This document shows positions 41,531 through 49,267 of a DNA stretch of 64,000 nt, in pieces. A model generated the notes under the pieces. The model saw only the letters and a list, made by a program, of their open reading frames with translations, searched no databases and had not been told where the DNA came from. The stretch lies in NCBI RefSeq assembly GCF_035967765.1, contig NZ_JAYWIT010000018.1; one strand, written 5' to 3'. Numbering within the stretch: the stretch's first letter is position 1; every line of letters starts with the position of its first letter. Source of the stretch: Conexibacter stalactiti. GTDB lineage: Bacteria; Actinomycetota; Thermoleophilia; Solirubrobacterales; Solirubrobacteraceae. Position numbers and translations under genes: made by a program.

Positions 41531-42108
41531 GATCCGGCCCCCGCTTCCGCTTCCGCCTTCGTGACGCCGCCGAGGCGCGCGTTGAGCCGCCCGCGCGTCG
41601 CGACCGCGCCGACCAGCACGATCTCGTCGGGCGCCGGCGCGTCGGGGATCGCGACCGTGATCGTGTCGTAGTGGGAGCGGACCCAGATCTCGTCCTTGAA
41701 GCAGAGCGGCACGTCGATCGAGGCGCCGGGCGCCGCCCGCTTGGTCGTCGAGGGCAGCCATGCTCTGCCGCCGCCGAAGGCGTCGCGGAAGGGGTTGCCG
41801 AAGGTCGTCGTCTTGACGGCGTTGCCGTGCTCCTGCTCGCCGGCGGTCCCGACCATCACGGCCTTGCCGTGGCTCTCGACCGGCCCGCCGGCCGCCTCGA
41901 AGCAGCGCGTCCCGATCAGCTCGCCCAGCGCGGCGCTCGGCGCGATCAGCTCGTCGAGCGCCTCACTGTACGGCCGCCCGGCGTACGGGTTCTTGAAGAC
42001 GACGGCGCAGGCGACCTTGCGCAGCGGCCCGCCGTCGTCGCCGCGACCGCCGTCGCTCAGCACGTCCTCGGAGAGGACGACGACCTTGCGGATCTCCAGT
42101 TCGCTCAT
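41527..42108 (-). CDS. DUF1185 (amino acid synthesis) family protein
   Basis: 193 residues. IRKVVVLSEDVLSDGGR, VFKNPYAGRPYSEALDELI, SHGKAVMVGTAGEQEHGNAVKTTTFGNPFRDAFGGG and STTKRAAPGASIDVPLCFKDEIWVRSHYDTITV match PF06684. Biochemical function is not established; genes of this family tend to sit with amidohydrolases. The ATG at 42108 is one base after the stop of the isochorismatase gene (TGA-G-ATG). Confidence 0.8.
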   Translation of the reverse strand: MSELEIRKVVVLSEDVLSDGGRGDDGGPLRKVACAVVFKNPYAGRPYSEALDELIAPSAALGELIGTRCFEAAGGPVESHGKAVMVGTAGEQEHGNAVKTTTFGNPFRDAFGGGRAWLPSTTKRAAPGASIDVPLCFKDEIWVRSHYDTITVAIPDAPAPDEIVLVGAVATRGRLNARLGGVTKAEAEAGAGS

Positions 42109-42109
42109 C

Positions 42110-42865
42110 TCACGCGACCGCCGGGTCGCCGTTGACACGGCCGGTCGGCGTGCGCTCTCCGCACGGCCGCTGCGGCAGCCCGTCGATGTAGGCGATCACG
42201 TCGTCGGTCTCCTTCACGTCGCCGTACTTCATCTGGATGTCGAGCAGGTTGACCTTGTGCGAGATCGTCGAGCGGTCCCAGACGCACTCGTGCGGGACGA
42301 TCGAGCGGAAGTTGTATTGCGCCGCGTCGACGGCGCTGGCGCGCACGCAGCCGCTCGTCGTCGTGCCGGTCGTGATGACGGTGTCGACGCCGAGGTAGAT
42401 CAGGTAGTCGAGCAGGTGGGTGCCGTGGAACGCGCTCGGCTTGTCCTTGACGAAGTAGACGTCCTGCGGCTCGGGCGCGATCTCGGCGACCAGCTCGTTG
42501 CCGAGGTGGCCCTTCATGTCGGTCGCCTCGCCGGCGCGGTGGCTCTTCCAGTTCCACGCGCCCTGGTCGAAGCCGTCGGGGCGGCGGTCCATGCCGGTGT
42601 AGAAGATCGGCACCTGCTTGGCGCGCGCCGCCGCGATCAGGCGCTGCAGCTGCGCGACGCCATCCCAGCCGCGCTCGCCGCAGGAGTAGCGCCAGCGCTC
42701 GATCGACTTCAGGATCGGCTCCGGTCTGTCGCCGACGAAGTTGTAGATCACGTCGACGACGAGCAGCGCGGGCCGCGCGCCGAAGCCGACCTCCTTGCCC
42801 CAGCCGGCGCGCTCGAAGACGAGCCGGTCCTCCTCGGGCAGGACGTCGTCCCAGACGTTTCCCAT
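42110..42865 (-). CDS. Isochorismatase-family amidohydrolase (N-carbamoylsarcosine amidase-like)
   Basis: 251 residues. The catalytic triad of cysteine-hydrolase type can be placed at Asp38 (LLVVDVIYNF), Lys140 (YFVKDKPSAF) and Cys173 (TTGTTTSGCVRASA). The SGCVRASA context is that of N-carbamoylsarcosine amidohydrolase and related N-carbamoyl or ureido hydrolases. It would release ammonia and CO2, or carbamate, from the ring-opened product of the preceding amidohydrolase. The ATG is one base after that gene's stop. Confidence 0.86.
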   Translation of the reverse strand: MGNVWDDVLPEEDRLVFERAGWGKEVGFGARPALLVVDVIYNFVGDRPEPILKSIERWRYSCGERGWDGVAQLQRLIAAARAKQVPIFYTGMDRRPDGFDQGAWNWKSHRAGEATDMKGHLGNELVAEIAPEPQDVYFVKDKPSAFHGTHLLDYLIYLGVDTVITTGTTTSGCVRASAVDAAQYNFRSIVPHECVWDRSTISHKVNLLDIQMKYGDVKETDDVIAYIDGLPQRPCGERTPTGRVNGDPAVA

Positions 42866-42866
42866 C

Positions 42867-44372
42867 TCAGACCTCCTCGAGGACGGGCGGGGCCTGCTGC
42901 GTGCCGCCGGGCACGCGGCGCAGGTATCTGCCGTCGGCGTCGCCGATGAACTCGGGCTTCGGCGCGCCGTCGAGCCAGCGCGACATCTGCTTGCCGCGCA
43001 GGTAGGTGGCGACGTTCCAGCCGTGGATCGTTCTGCCGTCGAGCACCGTCCAGCCGGAGCGCGTCTGCACCATGTCGTTGGAGACCTCGACCGTTCTGTC
43101 GAGGTCGACCAGCACCACGTCGGCGTCGAAGCCGACGTCGAGCGCGCCCTTCTGGCCCCAGACGCCGAAGATCTTGGCCGGGTTCTCACAGGCGACCTTG
43201 ACGAGCCGGTCGAGCGTCAGCTCGCCCTGGTGGACGCCTTCGAGCATCACCGGCAGCAGCATCTCGACGCGCGAGGTGAAGCCGGTCCGCAGCTCCCAGA
43301 TGTTCTCGTTGTACGAGTTCTCGTAGGAGGGGTCGCCCCAGATCACGACGTGGTCGGAGCCGACGACGTTGACGACGCCGTCGCGCAGCGCACGCCAGAT
43401 GTTGGGGTTGTTCGCACGCGAGCGCAGCGGCACGTTGATGCGCCACGCGTTGTGCTCCTCCTTGCCGAAGTGCAGCCAGTGCGGACCGGTCTGCGCGTAG
43501 CATCTGACGCCGCGGCCGCGCAGCTCGAGGATCTCCTTGTAGGTCTCCGGCGTGGTCGCGTGCTGGATGTAGATCGGGCAGCCGAGGTACTCGGCGAAGT
43601 GGCCGTACTGGCGCACGTGCTGCGCTTCGAGGAAGTGCGGCGAGCGATCGGACCACGTCGCCCAGTCGGTGCGGCCCTGCGCTCTCAGGCGCTCGTCGAA
43701 GATCCGCGCGATCTCCCAGTTCTCGCAGTGCATCGCGACGACGCCGGGGTAGCCGAGCGCGGCGACCGCCTCCATCGTCTGGTAGACGACGCCGTCGTCG
43801 AAGCCCGCGCCGAGCCCGGCGCGGCGACCGGGCCAGTTCGGCTCCGCCTCCGGCGACATCGCCTGCAGGTAGAGCTTGTAGGAGGTGACGCCGTGGTCGC
43901 GCGCGTACTCGGGGATCTCGCGCGCCTGCTGGTCGGTCTCCAGCATGTAGGTGGCGAAGACGTCGACGGCGGAGTCGCGCTCGACCACGCCCGTGAAGTC
44001 GTCGATCACGGTGTGGAAGGAGACGACGTCCTCCTTCTGCACGTACTCGACGAATCTCGGCGCGCCCATCCGCGTGACGGGCGCGTGGACGCCCCAGGTC
44101 GTCACGCCCGCGACGACCGCCGCGACCGACTCGGTCGCGACGTCGTCCTGCAGCGGGACGTAGCAGCCGGGGTGGGCCTCCGTGTCGACCAGGCCGGGAA
44201 TGACGTGCAGACCGGTCGCGTCGTGCGTCGCGCGCGACGGCGGCAGCAGCGTCTCGTCGCCGATCGCGACGATCTTGCCGCCGTCGATCGCGATCCCCGC
44301 CCGGCGCGTGCCGGTCGGCGTGACGACGGTGCCGCCGACGATCTTCAGGTCGACCTCACGCGGTGAACTCAT
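42867..44372 (-). CDS. Dihydropyrimidinase/hydantoinase-like amidohydrolase with an altered HxH motif
   Basis: 501 residues. The overall D-hydantoinase layout is present: carboxylatable Lys166 (TSYKLYLQ), His215 (AMHCEN), His271 (YIQHATT) and Asp340 (GSDHVVI). The usual first metal motif DxHxH is VDTEAHPG, with Glu65 in place of the first His and His67 kept. Cyclic amide or ureide ring opening is the expected reaction, but the substrate or metal geometry may differ. AAGGAG precedes the ATG, which overlaps the IclR gene stop (ATGA). Confidence 0.86.
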   Translation of the reverse strand: MSSPREVDLKIVGGTVVTPTGTRRAGIAIDGGKIVAIGDETLLPPSRATHDATGLHVIPGLVDTEAHPGCYVPLQDDVATESVAAVVAGVTTWGVHAPVTRMGAPRFVEYVQKEDVVSFHTVIDDFTGVVERDSAVDVFATYMLETDQQAREIPEYARDHGVTSYKLYLQAMSPEAEPNWPGRRAGLGAGFDDGVVYQTMEAVAALGYPGVVAMHCENWEIARIFDERLRAQGRTDWATWSDRSPHFLEAQHVRQYGHFAEYLGCPIYIQHATTPETYKEILELRGRGVRCYAQTGPHWLHFGKEEHNAWRINVPLRSRANNPNIWRALRDGVVNVVGSDHVVIWGDPSYENSYNENIWELRTGFTSRVEMLLPVMLEGVHQGELTLDRLVKVACENPAKIFGVWGQKGALDVGFDADVVLVDLDRTVEVSNDMVQTRSGWTVLDGRTIHGWNVATYLRGKQMSRWLDGAPKPEFIGDADGRYLRRVPGGTQQAPPVLEEV

Positions 44373-45217
44373 CTGCTGTGCTCCTTGGCCGCCGTGCCGG
44401 CGACGTTCTGTGCCTGGACCTTCCGCTCGCCGAGCGCGCCGCCGCCGCACTCGGCGGTGATCGCGTCGGCGACGTCGCGCAGCGTGTGGCCGATCGACGG
44501 GATCGCGTCGCGCGTCAGCTGGTCGGGGAAGCCGATCGCGATCAGAACGGCGGCGAGCCGGCCGTCGGCGTCGCGGACGGGGACGGCGACCGCGTTGTTG
44601 GAGCGGTACTCGCCGATCGAGGCGCCATAGCCGACGGAGCGCACATGCTCGACGTCGGCGAGCAGCGCGTCGGGCTCGGTCAGCGTCCGCTCCGTATGGG
44701 CGGGGATCTGCCGCGCCCGCTCGCGCACGAGCTGCTCGGCCGCCGCCTGCGACTCCAGCGACAGCAGCACCTTGCCGACGGCGCCGTCGAACCACGAGTA
44801 GCGCGTGCCGAGCGAGATGCCGACGTGGGTGTCGCCCGGGAAGGCGACCGCGACGACCTCGACGTCGCCGCGCCCGAGCGGCTGCGCGGCGATCACCGTG
44901 AGGTGGTGCTCGCCGGCGATCTCGTGCGTGCGCTCCATCGCGAGCGCGAGCGCGTCGACCTGGCGCACGGCAAAGGCGCCGAGCCGCACCAGCCCGCCGC
45001 CGAGCCGGTAGGCGCGGCCGCGCGGGTCGCGCCTGACCCAGCCGAGCGACTCGAGCGTCGACAGCAGGTTGTGCGCGCTCGACTTCGACAGCTCCAGCTC
45101 TCTCACCAGCTCGGTGTGGGTCATGCCGTCGGGCGCTCTCGCGATCGCCTCGAGGATCGCGTTGGCGGCCATCACCGCCGGGACCCGATAGCGCTCCCCG
45201 CTCGCTCTCTCGCTCAT
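44369..45217 (-). CDS. IclR-family transcription regulator
   Basis: 282 residues. The winged HTH is at about 13-70 (ANAILEAIARAPDGMTHTELVRELELSKSSAHNLLSTLESLGWV). The effector domain (about 85-255) has GTRYSWFDGAVGKVLLS, SVGYGASIGEYRSNNAVAVPVRDADG and AVLIAIGFP. It is the second gene of the operon and probably regulates it. Candidate sites lie around the promoter at 46637-46747. The start overlaps the aldehyde dehydrogenase stop (ATGA), preceded by AAGGAGTG. Confidence 0.9.
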   Translation of the reverse strand: MSERASGERYRVPAVMAANAILEAIARAPDGMTHTELVRELELSKSSAHNLLSTLESLGWVRRDPRGRAYRLGGGLVRLGAFAVRQVDALALAMERTHEIAGEHHLTVIAAQPLGRGDVEVVAVAFPGDTHVGISLGTRYSWFDGAVGKVLLSLESQAAAEQLVRERARQIPAHTERTLTEPDALLADVEHVRSVGYGASIGEYRSNNAVAVPVRDADGRLAAVLIAIGFPDQLTRDAIPSIGHTLRDVADAITAECGGGALGERKVQAQNVAGTAAKEHSR

Positions 45218-46644
45218 CCCCCCACTCCTTCCTCGTCTGGCAGGTCGCGCCGGAAGCGGCGCAGGACGATCGTCTTCTCGCGCGTCAGCTCGTCGATCGT
45301 GTAGCCGAGCCCCTCGCGCCCGCTGCCGGACAGCTTCACGCCGCCGAACGGGATCACCGGGGGCCGGTAGTTGTCGGTTCCGTTGATCACGACGCCGCCC
45401 GCCTCCAGCCGTTCGGCGACGGCGAGCGCGAGCTGCACGTCGCGGCTGAAGACGCTCGCCATCAGCCCGAAGGAGGAGGCGTTCGCGAGCGCGATCGCCT
45501 GCTGCGGCCCATCGGCTCTGACGAGCACGAAGACCGGCCCGAAGATCTCGTCGTCGGTGGCCACTGCCGCGGCGGCGGGGACGTCCGCGAGGAGCGCTGG
45601 GGGGAGCAGGGCTGCTTCGCGGTCGTCGTCCCCGCCGCGCACGGGCGTGGCGCCCTGCGCCACAGCGCGTTCCACCTGCTGGCGGACGCGCCGTGCCGCG
45701 GCAGCGTTGACGAGCGGGCCGATGGTCGTCGCAGGATCGGCGGGGGCACCGAGCACCTGCCGGTCGACGACCGCGGCGAGTCGCTCGACAAGCTCGTCGT
45801 GGAGGGAGGGGTGGACGAGGATGCGCTTGCTGGCGGAGCAGGCCTGGCCGTTCATCAGCAGGCGGCCGTAGGCCAGCTCCTCGGCGACGAGGTCGAGGTC
45901 GGCGTCGGCGAGCACGACGGCGGCGTTGTTGCCGCCCAGCTCGAGGTGCAGGCGCCGCAGCGTCGGCGCGCCGGCCTGCGCGACGGCGATGCCGGCGGCG
46001 GTCGAGCCGGTCAGCGAGATCGCGTCGAGCCCGCGTGCCTGCGAGAGCGCGACGCCGACGTCGCGGTCGCCGTGCAGCAGCGGCGTGACGGCGGCGGGGA
46101 TGCCGGCCTCGACGAGGGCGCGCTGGAAGCGCTCGACGACGAGCGGCGCCTCCGGCGGCGCCTTCGAGACGACGGCGTTGCCGCCGACGAGCCCGGCGGC
46201 GGCCTTCTCGACGAACAGCTCGACGGGGAAGTTGAACGGCAGGATCGCGCCGACGACCCCAAGCGGCTCGCGGCGCGTGTACGCGAGGTCCTGCGCGGTG
46301 CCGCCGAGCCCTTCGGTCGGCAGCACGCGGCCCTCCCAGCGGCGGCCGACGCGAGCGTTGTCGGCCAGCAGCCCAATCGAGGCGCGCACCTCGAACTGCG
46401 CCTGCGCCAGCGGCTTCCCGGACTCGCGTGCCAGCAGCTCGCCGAGCGCGGTCGCCTCTGGGCGCAGCGCGTCGGCGGCCGCCTCGAGACGGTCGGCGCG
46501 CTCGGCCAGCGTCGTGCGCGCCCAGCCGTCCTGCGCCGCGCGGGCGGCGTCGACGATGCCCTGGACGGCGGCCGGGTCGGTCAAGGCGACCTCCCCCAGC
46601 TGCTCCCGTTCGAGCGGGTCGTACACGATAGATGTTGTCAACAT
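45214..46644 (-). CDS. NAD(P)-dependent aldehyde dehydrogenase
   Basis: 476 residues. Family motifs are LGVVGAILPFNFPVELF, SLTGSTAAGIAVAQ, LELGGNNAAVVLADADLD with the general-base Glu, and MNGQACSASKRILV with the catalytic Cys, then EIFGPVFVLV and INGTDNYRPPVIPFGGVKLSGSGREG. It resembles the succinate-semialdehyde/aldehyde dehydrogenase branch. It is the first gene of the nine-gene operon. The ATG at 46644 lies inside a candidate operator; an upstream frame extension has no support. Confidence 0.9.
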   Translation of the reverse strand: MLTTSIVYDPLEREQLGEVALTDPAAVQGIVDAARAAQDGWARTTLAERADRLEAAADALRPEATALGELLARESGKPLAQAQFEVRASIGLLADNARVGRRWEGRVLPTEGLGGTAQDLAYTRREPLGVVGAILPFNFPVELFVEKAAAGLVGGNAVVSKAPPEAPLVVERFQRALVEAGIPAAVTPLLHGDRDVGVALSQARGLDAISLTGSTAAGIAVAQAGAPTLRRLHLELGGNNAAVVLADADLDLVAEELAYGRLLMNGQACSASKRILVHPSLHDELVERLAAVVDRQVLGAPADPATTIGPLVNAAAARRVRQQVERAVAQGATPVRGGDDDREAALLPPALLADVPAAAAVATDDEIFGPVFVLVRADGPQQAIALANASSFGLMASVFSRDVQLALAVAERLEAGGVVINGTDNYRPPVIPFGGVKLSGSGREGLGYTIDELTREKTIVLRRFRRDLPDEEGVGG

Positions 46645-46651
46645 ATTGAAC
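46637..46651. promoter_or_regulatory. Candidate IclR operator overlapping the start codon
   Basis: GTCAACATATTGAAC matches 11 of 15 positions with TTCGACATGCTGAAC at 46733-46747. It contains the TCAA/TTGA inverted repeat. It covers the aldehyde dehydrogenase ATG. Confidence 0.45.
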
Positions 46652-46679
46652 TTGGTTTTCTTCGTTGAACAGCCTTGGC

Positions 46680-46708
46680 AGCGTACGGGCGGTTCGCGCA
46701 CCCGTCAA
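46680..46708 (-). promoter_or_regulatory. Promoter of the nine-gene catabolic operon
   Basis: On the minus strand -35 TTGACG (46708-46703), a 17-bp spacer and -10 TACGCT (46685-46680). The leader to the aldehyde dehydrogenase ATG is about 30 nt. Confidence 0.65.
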
Positions 46709-46732
46709 GCGTCCGCCGCGCCATCTCCCTGG

Positions 46733-46747
46733 TTCGACATGCTGAAC
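46733..46747. promoter_or_regulatory. Candidate IclR operator upstream of the -35 box
   Basis: TTCGACATGCTGAAC sits within the larger inverted repeat GGTTC-N8-GAACC (46731-46748), 25 bp upstream of the -35. A third half-site GTTGAAC is at 46664-46670. Confidence 0.45.
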
Positions 46748-46939
46748 CGCTACCCAGCATCTTGTGCCCAATACTCCAGCGGCCGAACCCCCGCGGCGCT
46801 TTGGCCCGATGGCGAAGGAAGCCGCGACGTACCCCGTCCAGCCGGCCCGAACCACCCGCAGCGGCGATCGGCTACCACCCATTCGGCGGGAATGACGCCG
46901 GTTCACGGGACGAGAACGGGCTCGAAGGCGGCTACCCGC

Positions 46940-46945
46940 TAAGTT
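46940..46945 (+). promoter_or_regulatory. -10 box TAAGTT of pyruvate kinase, leaderless start
   Basis: TAAGTT is 7 bp before the GTG at 46953. Confidence 0.55.
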
Positions 46946-46952
46946 CCTTGCC

Positions 46953-48359
46953 GTGCGTCGTACGAAGATCGTTGCCACCATCGGCCCTGCATCGCGTGAT
47001 CCAGAGGTCCTCGTTCGAATGGTGGAGGCGGGTCTCGATGTCGCCCGCCTCAACTTCTCCCACGGGTCGAGAGAGGAACACGAGGAGAACGTCGAACTGG
47101 TGCGCCAGGCCGCGAGCCGCGCCGGCCGCCAGGTCGCGATCCTCCAGGACCTGCCCGGTCCCAAGCTGCGGATCGGCTCGCTCGTCAACGACCACGTCGA
47201 CCTGCGCGTCGGCGACAGACTGACGCTGCGCTGTGGCAGCGAGGACGAGGGCGACCAGGACGCGATCTGCGTCTCCTGGGGCGGCCTGCCCGACGCGGTC
47301 GAGGAGGGCGACGTCGTCTACCTCGCCGACGGCCGCATCCGCCTCGCCGTCAGAGGCGTGCGCGAGAGCACCGGCGAGGTCGACACGATCATCGAGACCG
47401 GTGGTCCCGTCGCTTCCCGCCAGGGCCTCAACATCCCCGGCTCGACGAAGGGCCTGCCGGCCGTGCCCAAGCGCGACCTCGAGCTGCTGGCCTTCGGCGA
47501 GTCGATCGGCGTCGACCTCGTCGCGCTCTCGTTCGTGCGCGAGCCGGAGGACGTGCTGGAGGTGCGCAAGCACACCAGGCTTCCGCTGATCGCGAAGATC
47601 GAGAAGCCACAGGCTGTCGAGAACGCGGTCGAGATCATCCGCGCCGCCGACTGCCTGATGGTCGCCCGCGGCGACCTCGGCATCGAGCTTCCGATCGAGG
47701 ACGTGCCGGTCGTGCAGAAGCAGCTGCTGCGGATCGCCGGCCGCCTGGCGCGCCCCGCGATCACCGCGACGCAGATGCTCGACTCGATGATCACCTCCAC
47801 GCGCCCGACGCGCGCCGAGGTGACCGACGTCGCCAACGCGATCTTCGACGGCACCGACGCCGTGATGCTGTCGCAGGAGACGGCGGTCGGCGCCCATCCG
47901 GAGCTGGTCGTCAGAACGATGGCGCGGATCGCCGAGCGGACCGAGCGCGAGCTGCCGTACGAGCGCTGGAGCGAGGAGCGCGTGCGCCGCGACGCGCGCG
48001 ACCCCGCGTACACCGTCGCCCACTCCGCCTGCGTCGCCGCGCAGGAGCTGGGGCTCGCCGCGCTGGTCGTGCCGACGCTCTCCGGCCGCTCCGCGCGGCT
48101 GATATCGGCCCACCGCCCGAACGTCCCGATCTACGCCCTGTCCCCGGGCAAGGAGACGGTGCGCCGCTGCGGCCTGATGTGGGGCGTCGAGGCGGCGTCG
48201 ATGCGTCGCCACGAGGTCACCGAGGAGCTGATCAGGGACGCCGGCCGCCGCGCCGTCGAGCTCGGCTGGGTCAAGCCCGGCGACCGCATCGGCATCACCG
48301 CCGGCCTGCCGTCCGGCAAGCCCGGCACGACCAGCTTGTTCCAAGTCGAGACTGTCTAG
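46953..48359 (+). CDS. pyk: Pyruvate kinase
   Basis: 468 residues. Motifs are RRTKIVATIGPASRDPEVLVRMVEAGLDVARLNFSHG, the B-domain, IAKIEKPQAVENAVEII with the catalytic Lys, MVARGDLGIELP (Mg-binding), ATQMLDSMITSTRPTRAEVTDVANAIFDGTDAVMLSQETAVG and a full C-terminal effector domain. It converts phosphoenolpyruvate and ADP to pyruvate and ATP. The GTG start follows TAAGTT by 7 bp, so a core metabolic gene appears leaderless. A hairpin containing the stop codon ends it. Confidence 0.97.
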   Translation: MRRTKIVATIGPASRDPEVLVRMVEAGLDVARLNFSHGSREEHEENVELVRQAASRAGRQVAILQDLPGPKLRIGSLVNDHVDLRVGDRLTLRCGSEDEGDQDAICVSWGGLPDAVEEGDVVYLADGRIRLAVRGVRESTGEVDTIIETGGPVASRQGLNIPGSTKGLPAVPKRDLELLAFGESIGVDLVALSFVREPEDVLEVRKHTRLPLIAKIEKPQAVENAVEIIRAADCLMVARGDLGIELPIEDVPVVQKQLLRIAGRLARPAITATQMLDSMITSTRPTRAEVTDVANAIFDGTDAVMLSQETAVGAHPELVVRTMARIAERTERELPYERWSEERVRRDARDPAYTVAHSACVAAQELGLAALVVPTLSGRSARLISAHRPNVPIYALSPGKETVRRCGLMWGVEAASMRRHEVTEELIRDAGRRAVELGWVKPGDRIGITAGLPSGKPGTTSLFQVETV

Positions 48360-48369
48360 TCACAGTCTC
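48348..48369 (+). terminator. Pyruvate kinase terminator hairpin including the stop codon
   Basis: Perfect 8-bp arms GAGACTGT (48348-48355) and ACAGTCTC (48362-48369) with loop CTAGTC, which contains the TAG stop. Confidence 0.5.
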
Positions 48370-48408
48370 GTGTAGAGCTGCAACAGCGGCCCTCGCGTTG
48401 ATCCGCCG

Positions 48409-48558
48409 GTGCCCCGGCTCCCCCCGCAATCTCAGGTCGATAGCCGCCCCGAGATCGCACCTCATCAGCTGCTGCGTGAGCCCGAGCGGCTCGCGCGCGA
48501 GCTGGGCGCTGCGCTGACGCAGACGCGCGCGCCGGCGGGCGCCGCCGCCCCGCGCTGA
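48409..48558 (+). CDS. Possible 49-aa small ORF
   Basis: GTG-initiated frame ending in EPERLARELGAALTQTRAPAG. It ends 2 bp before the convergent TVP38 gene. It has no SD and no convincing -10, and no family is recognised. It could be a gene remnant or chance; it is listed because the 200-bp gap otherwise holds only the pyruvate kinase terminator. Confidence 0.2.
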   Translation: MPRLPPQSQVDSRPEIAPHQLLREPERLARELGAALTQTRAPAGAAAPR

Positions 48559-48559
48559 C

Positions 48560-49267
48560 TCAGCCCTCGCGCCGCGCCGCTCTCGCCGCGCGCACGTCGC
48601 GGGCGGCGAAGAGGAGGCCGACGAGCGCCATGCCGATCAGCACGGAGAAGGCGACGATCGCCTCCGGCGAGCCAAGGTCGTCGAGGCTGCCGCCGAGCGC
48701 GACGTAGGCGAAGGCGCGCGGGGCGCAGCCGACCGCGGTCGCGGCGGCGAAGACGGCGAGCGGGACGCGCGTGAGGCCGGCCGCGTAGTTGACGAGGTTG
48801 TACGGCACCGCCGGCAGGATCCGCGCGTACAGCACCGCGAGGAAGCCGCGCGCGGCGATCCAGTCCTGCAGCGCGGTGACGCGTCTGCCCGACAGCTCGT
48901 CGAGCGCGCTGGCGCCGAAGCGACGGGAGATCAGCGCCGCCGCGGTCGCGCCGAGCGTTGCGGAGGCGATCGCCGTCGGCGTCCCGAGCGCGGTGCCGAA
49001 CAGCAGCCCCGCCGCGCCGGCCAGCAGCGGCCCCGGCACGCAGGCGACCGTCAGCGCCGCCGAGAAGGCGATGAAGACGAGCGGCGCCAGAGGACCGACG
49101 TCGTCGACCGCATCCCGCACCCCCTCCGACGACAGCCCGAAGACCGACGCCGCGACGACGAACAAGACAACCACGAACGCCCCGAGCCCCAAGAGCCGCA
49201 GCAGCGCCCTGAGCTGAGCACGCCGCTGTCGTTGCGGCGCCTCAGCGCGCTGCCGCACCGGCGCCAT
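48560..49267 (-). CDS. TVP38/TMEM64 (DedA-like, VTT domain) membrane protein
   Basis: 235 residues with about five to six hydrophobic segments from residue 20. The VTT-domain signature includes PGPLLAGAAGLLFGTALGTPTAIASATLGATAAALISRRFG and the re-entrant region FLAVLYARILPAVPYNLVNYAAGLTRVPL. The family is implicated in lipid scrambling or undecaprenyl phosphate transport. The basic C-terminus (RDVRAARAARREG) is cytoplasmic. The start overlaps the ABC1 kinase gene by 26 bp. Confidence 0.85.
   Translation of the reverse strand: MAPVRQRAEAPQRQRRAQLRALLRLLGLGAFVVVLFVVAASVFGLSSEGVRDAVDDVGPLAPLVFIAFSAALTVACVPGPLLAGAAGLLFGTALGTPTAIASATLGATAAALISRRFGASALDELSGRRVTALQDWIAARGFLAVLYARILPAVPYNLVNYAAGLTRVPLAVFAAATAVGCAPRAFAYVALGGSLDDLGSPEAIVAFSVLIGMALVGLLFAARDVRAARAARREG

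Larger units (their letters stand above)
46645..46952. other. Divergent intergenic region between the catabolic operon and pyruvate kinase
   Basis: About 308 bp without a gene. It is AT-richer than its surroundings near 46622-46680. It holds the operon promoter and operator candidates on the minus strand and the TAAGTT box of the pyruvate kinase gene on the plus strand. Nothing else is recognised in 46750-46930. Confidence 0.6.

Noticed and set aside
47000..47030. GTTCGAAT resembling a tRNA T-loop
   Set aside because: It lies inside the pyruvate kinase coding sequence (codons of VRMVEAG) with no cloverleaf around it. No other tRNA-like site was found.
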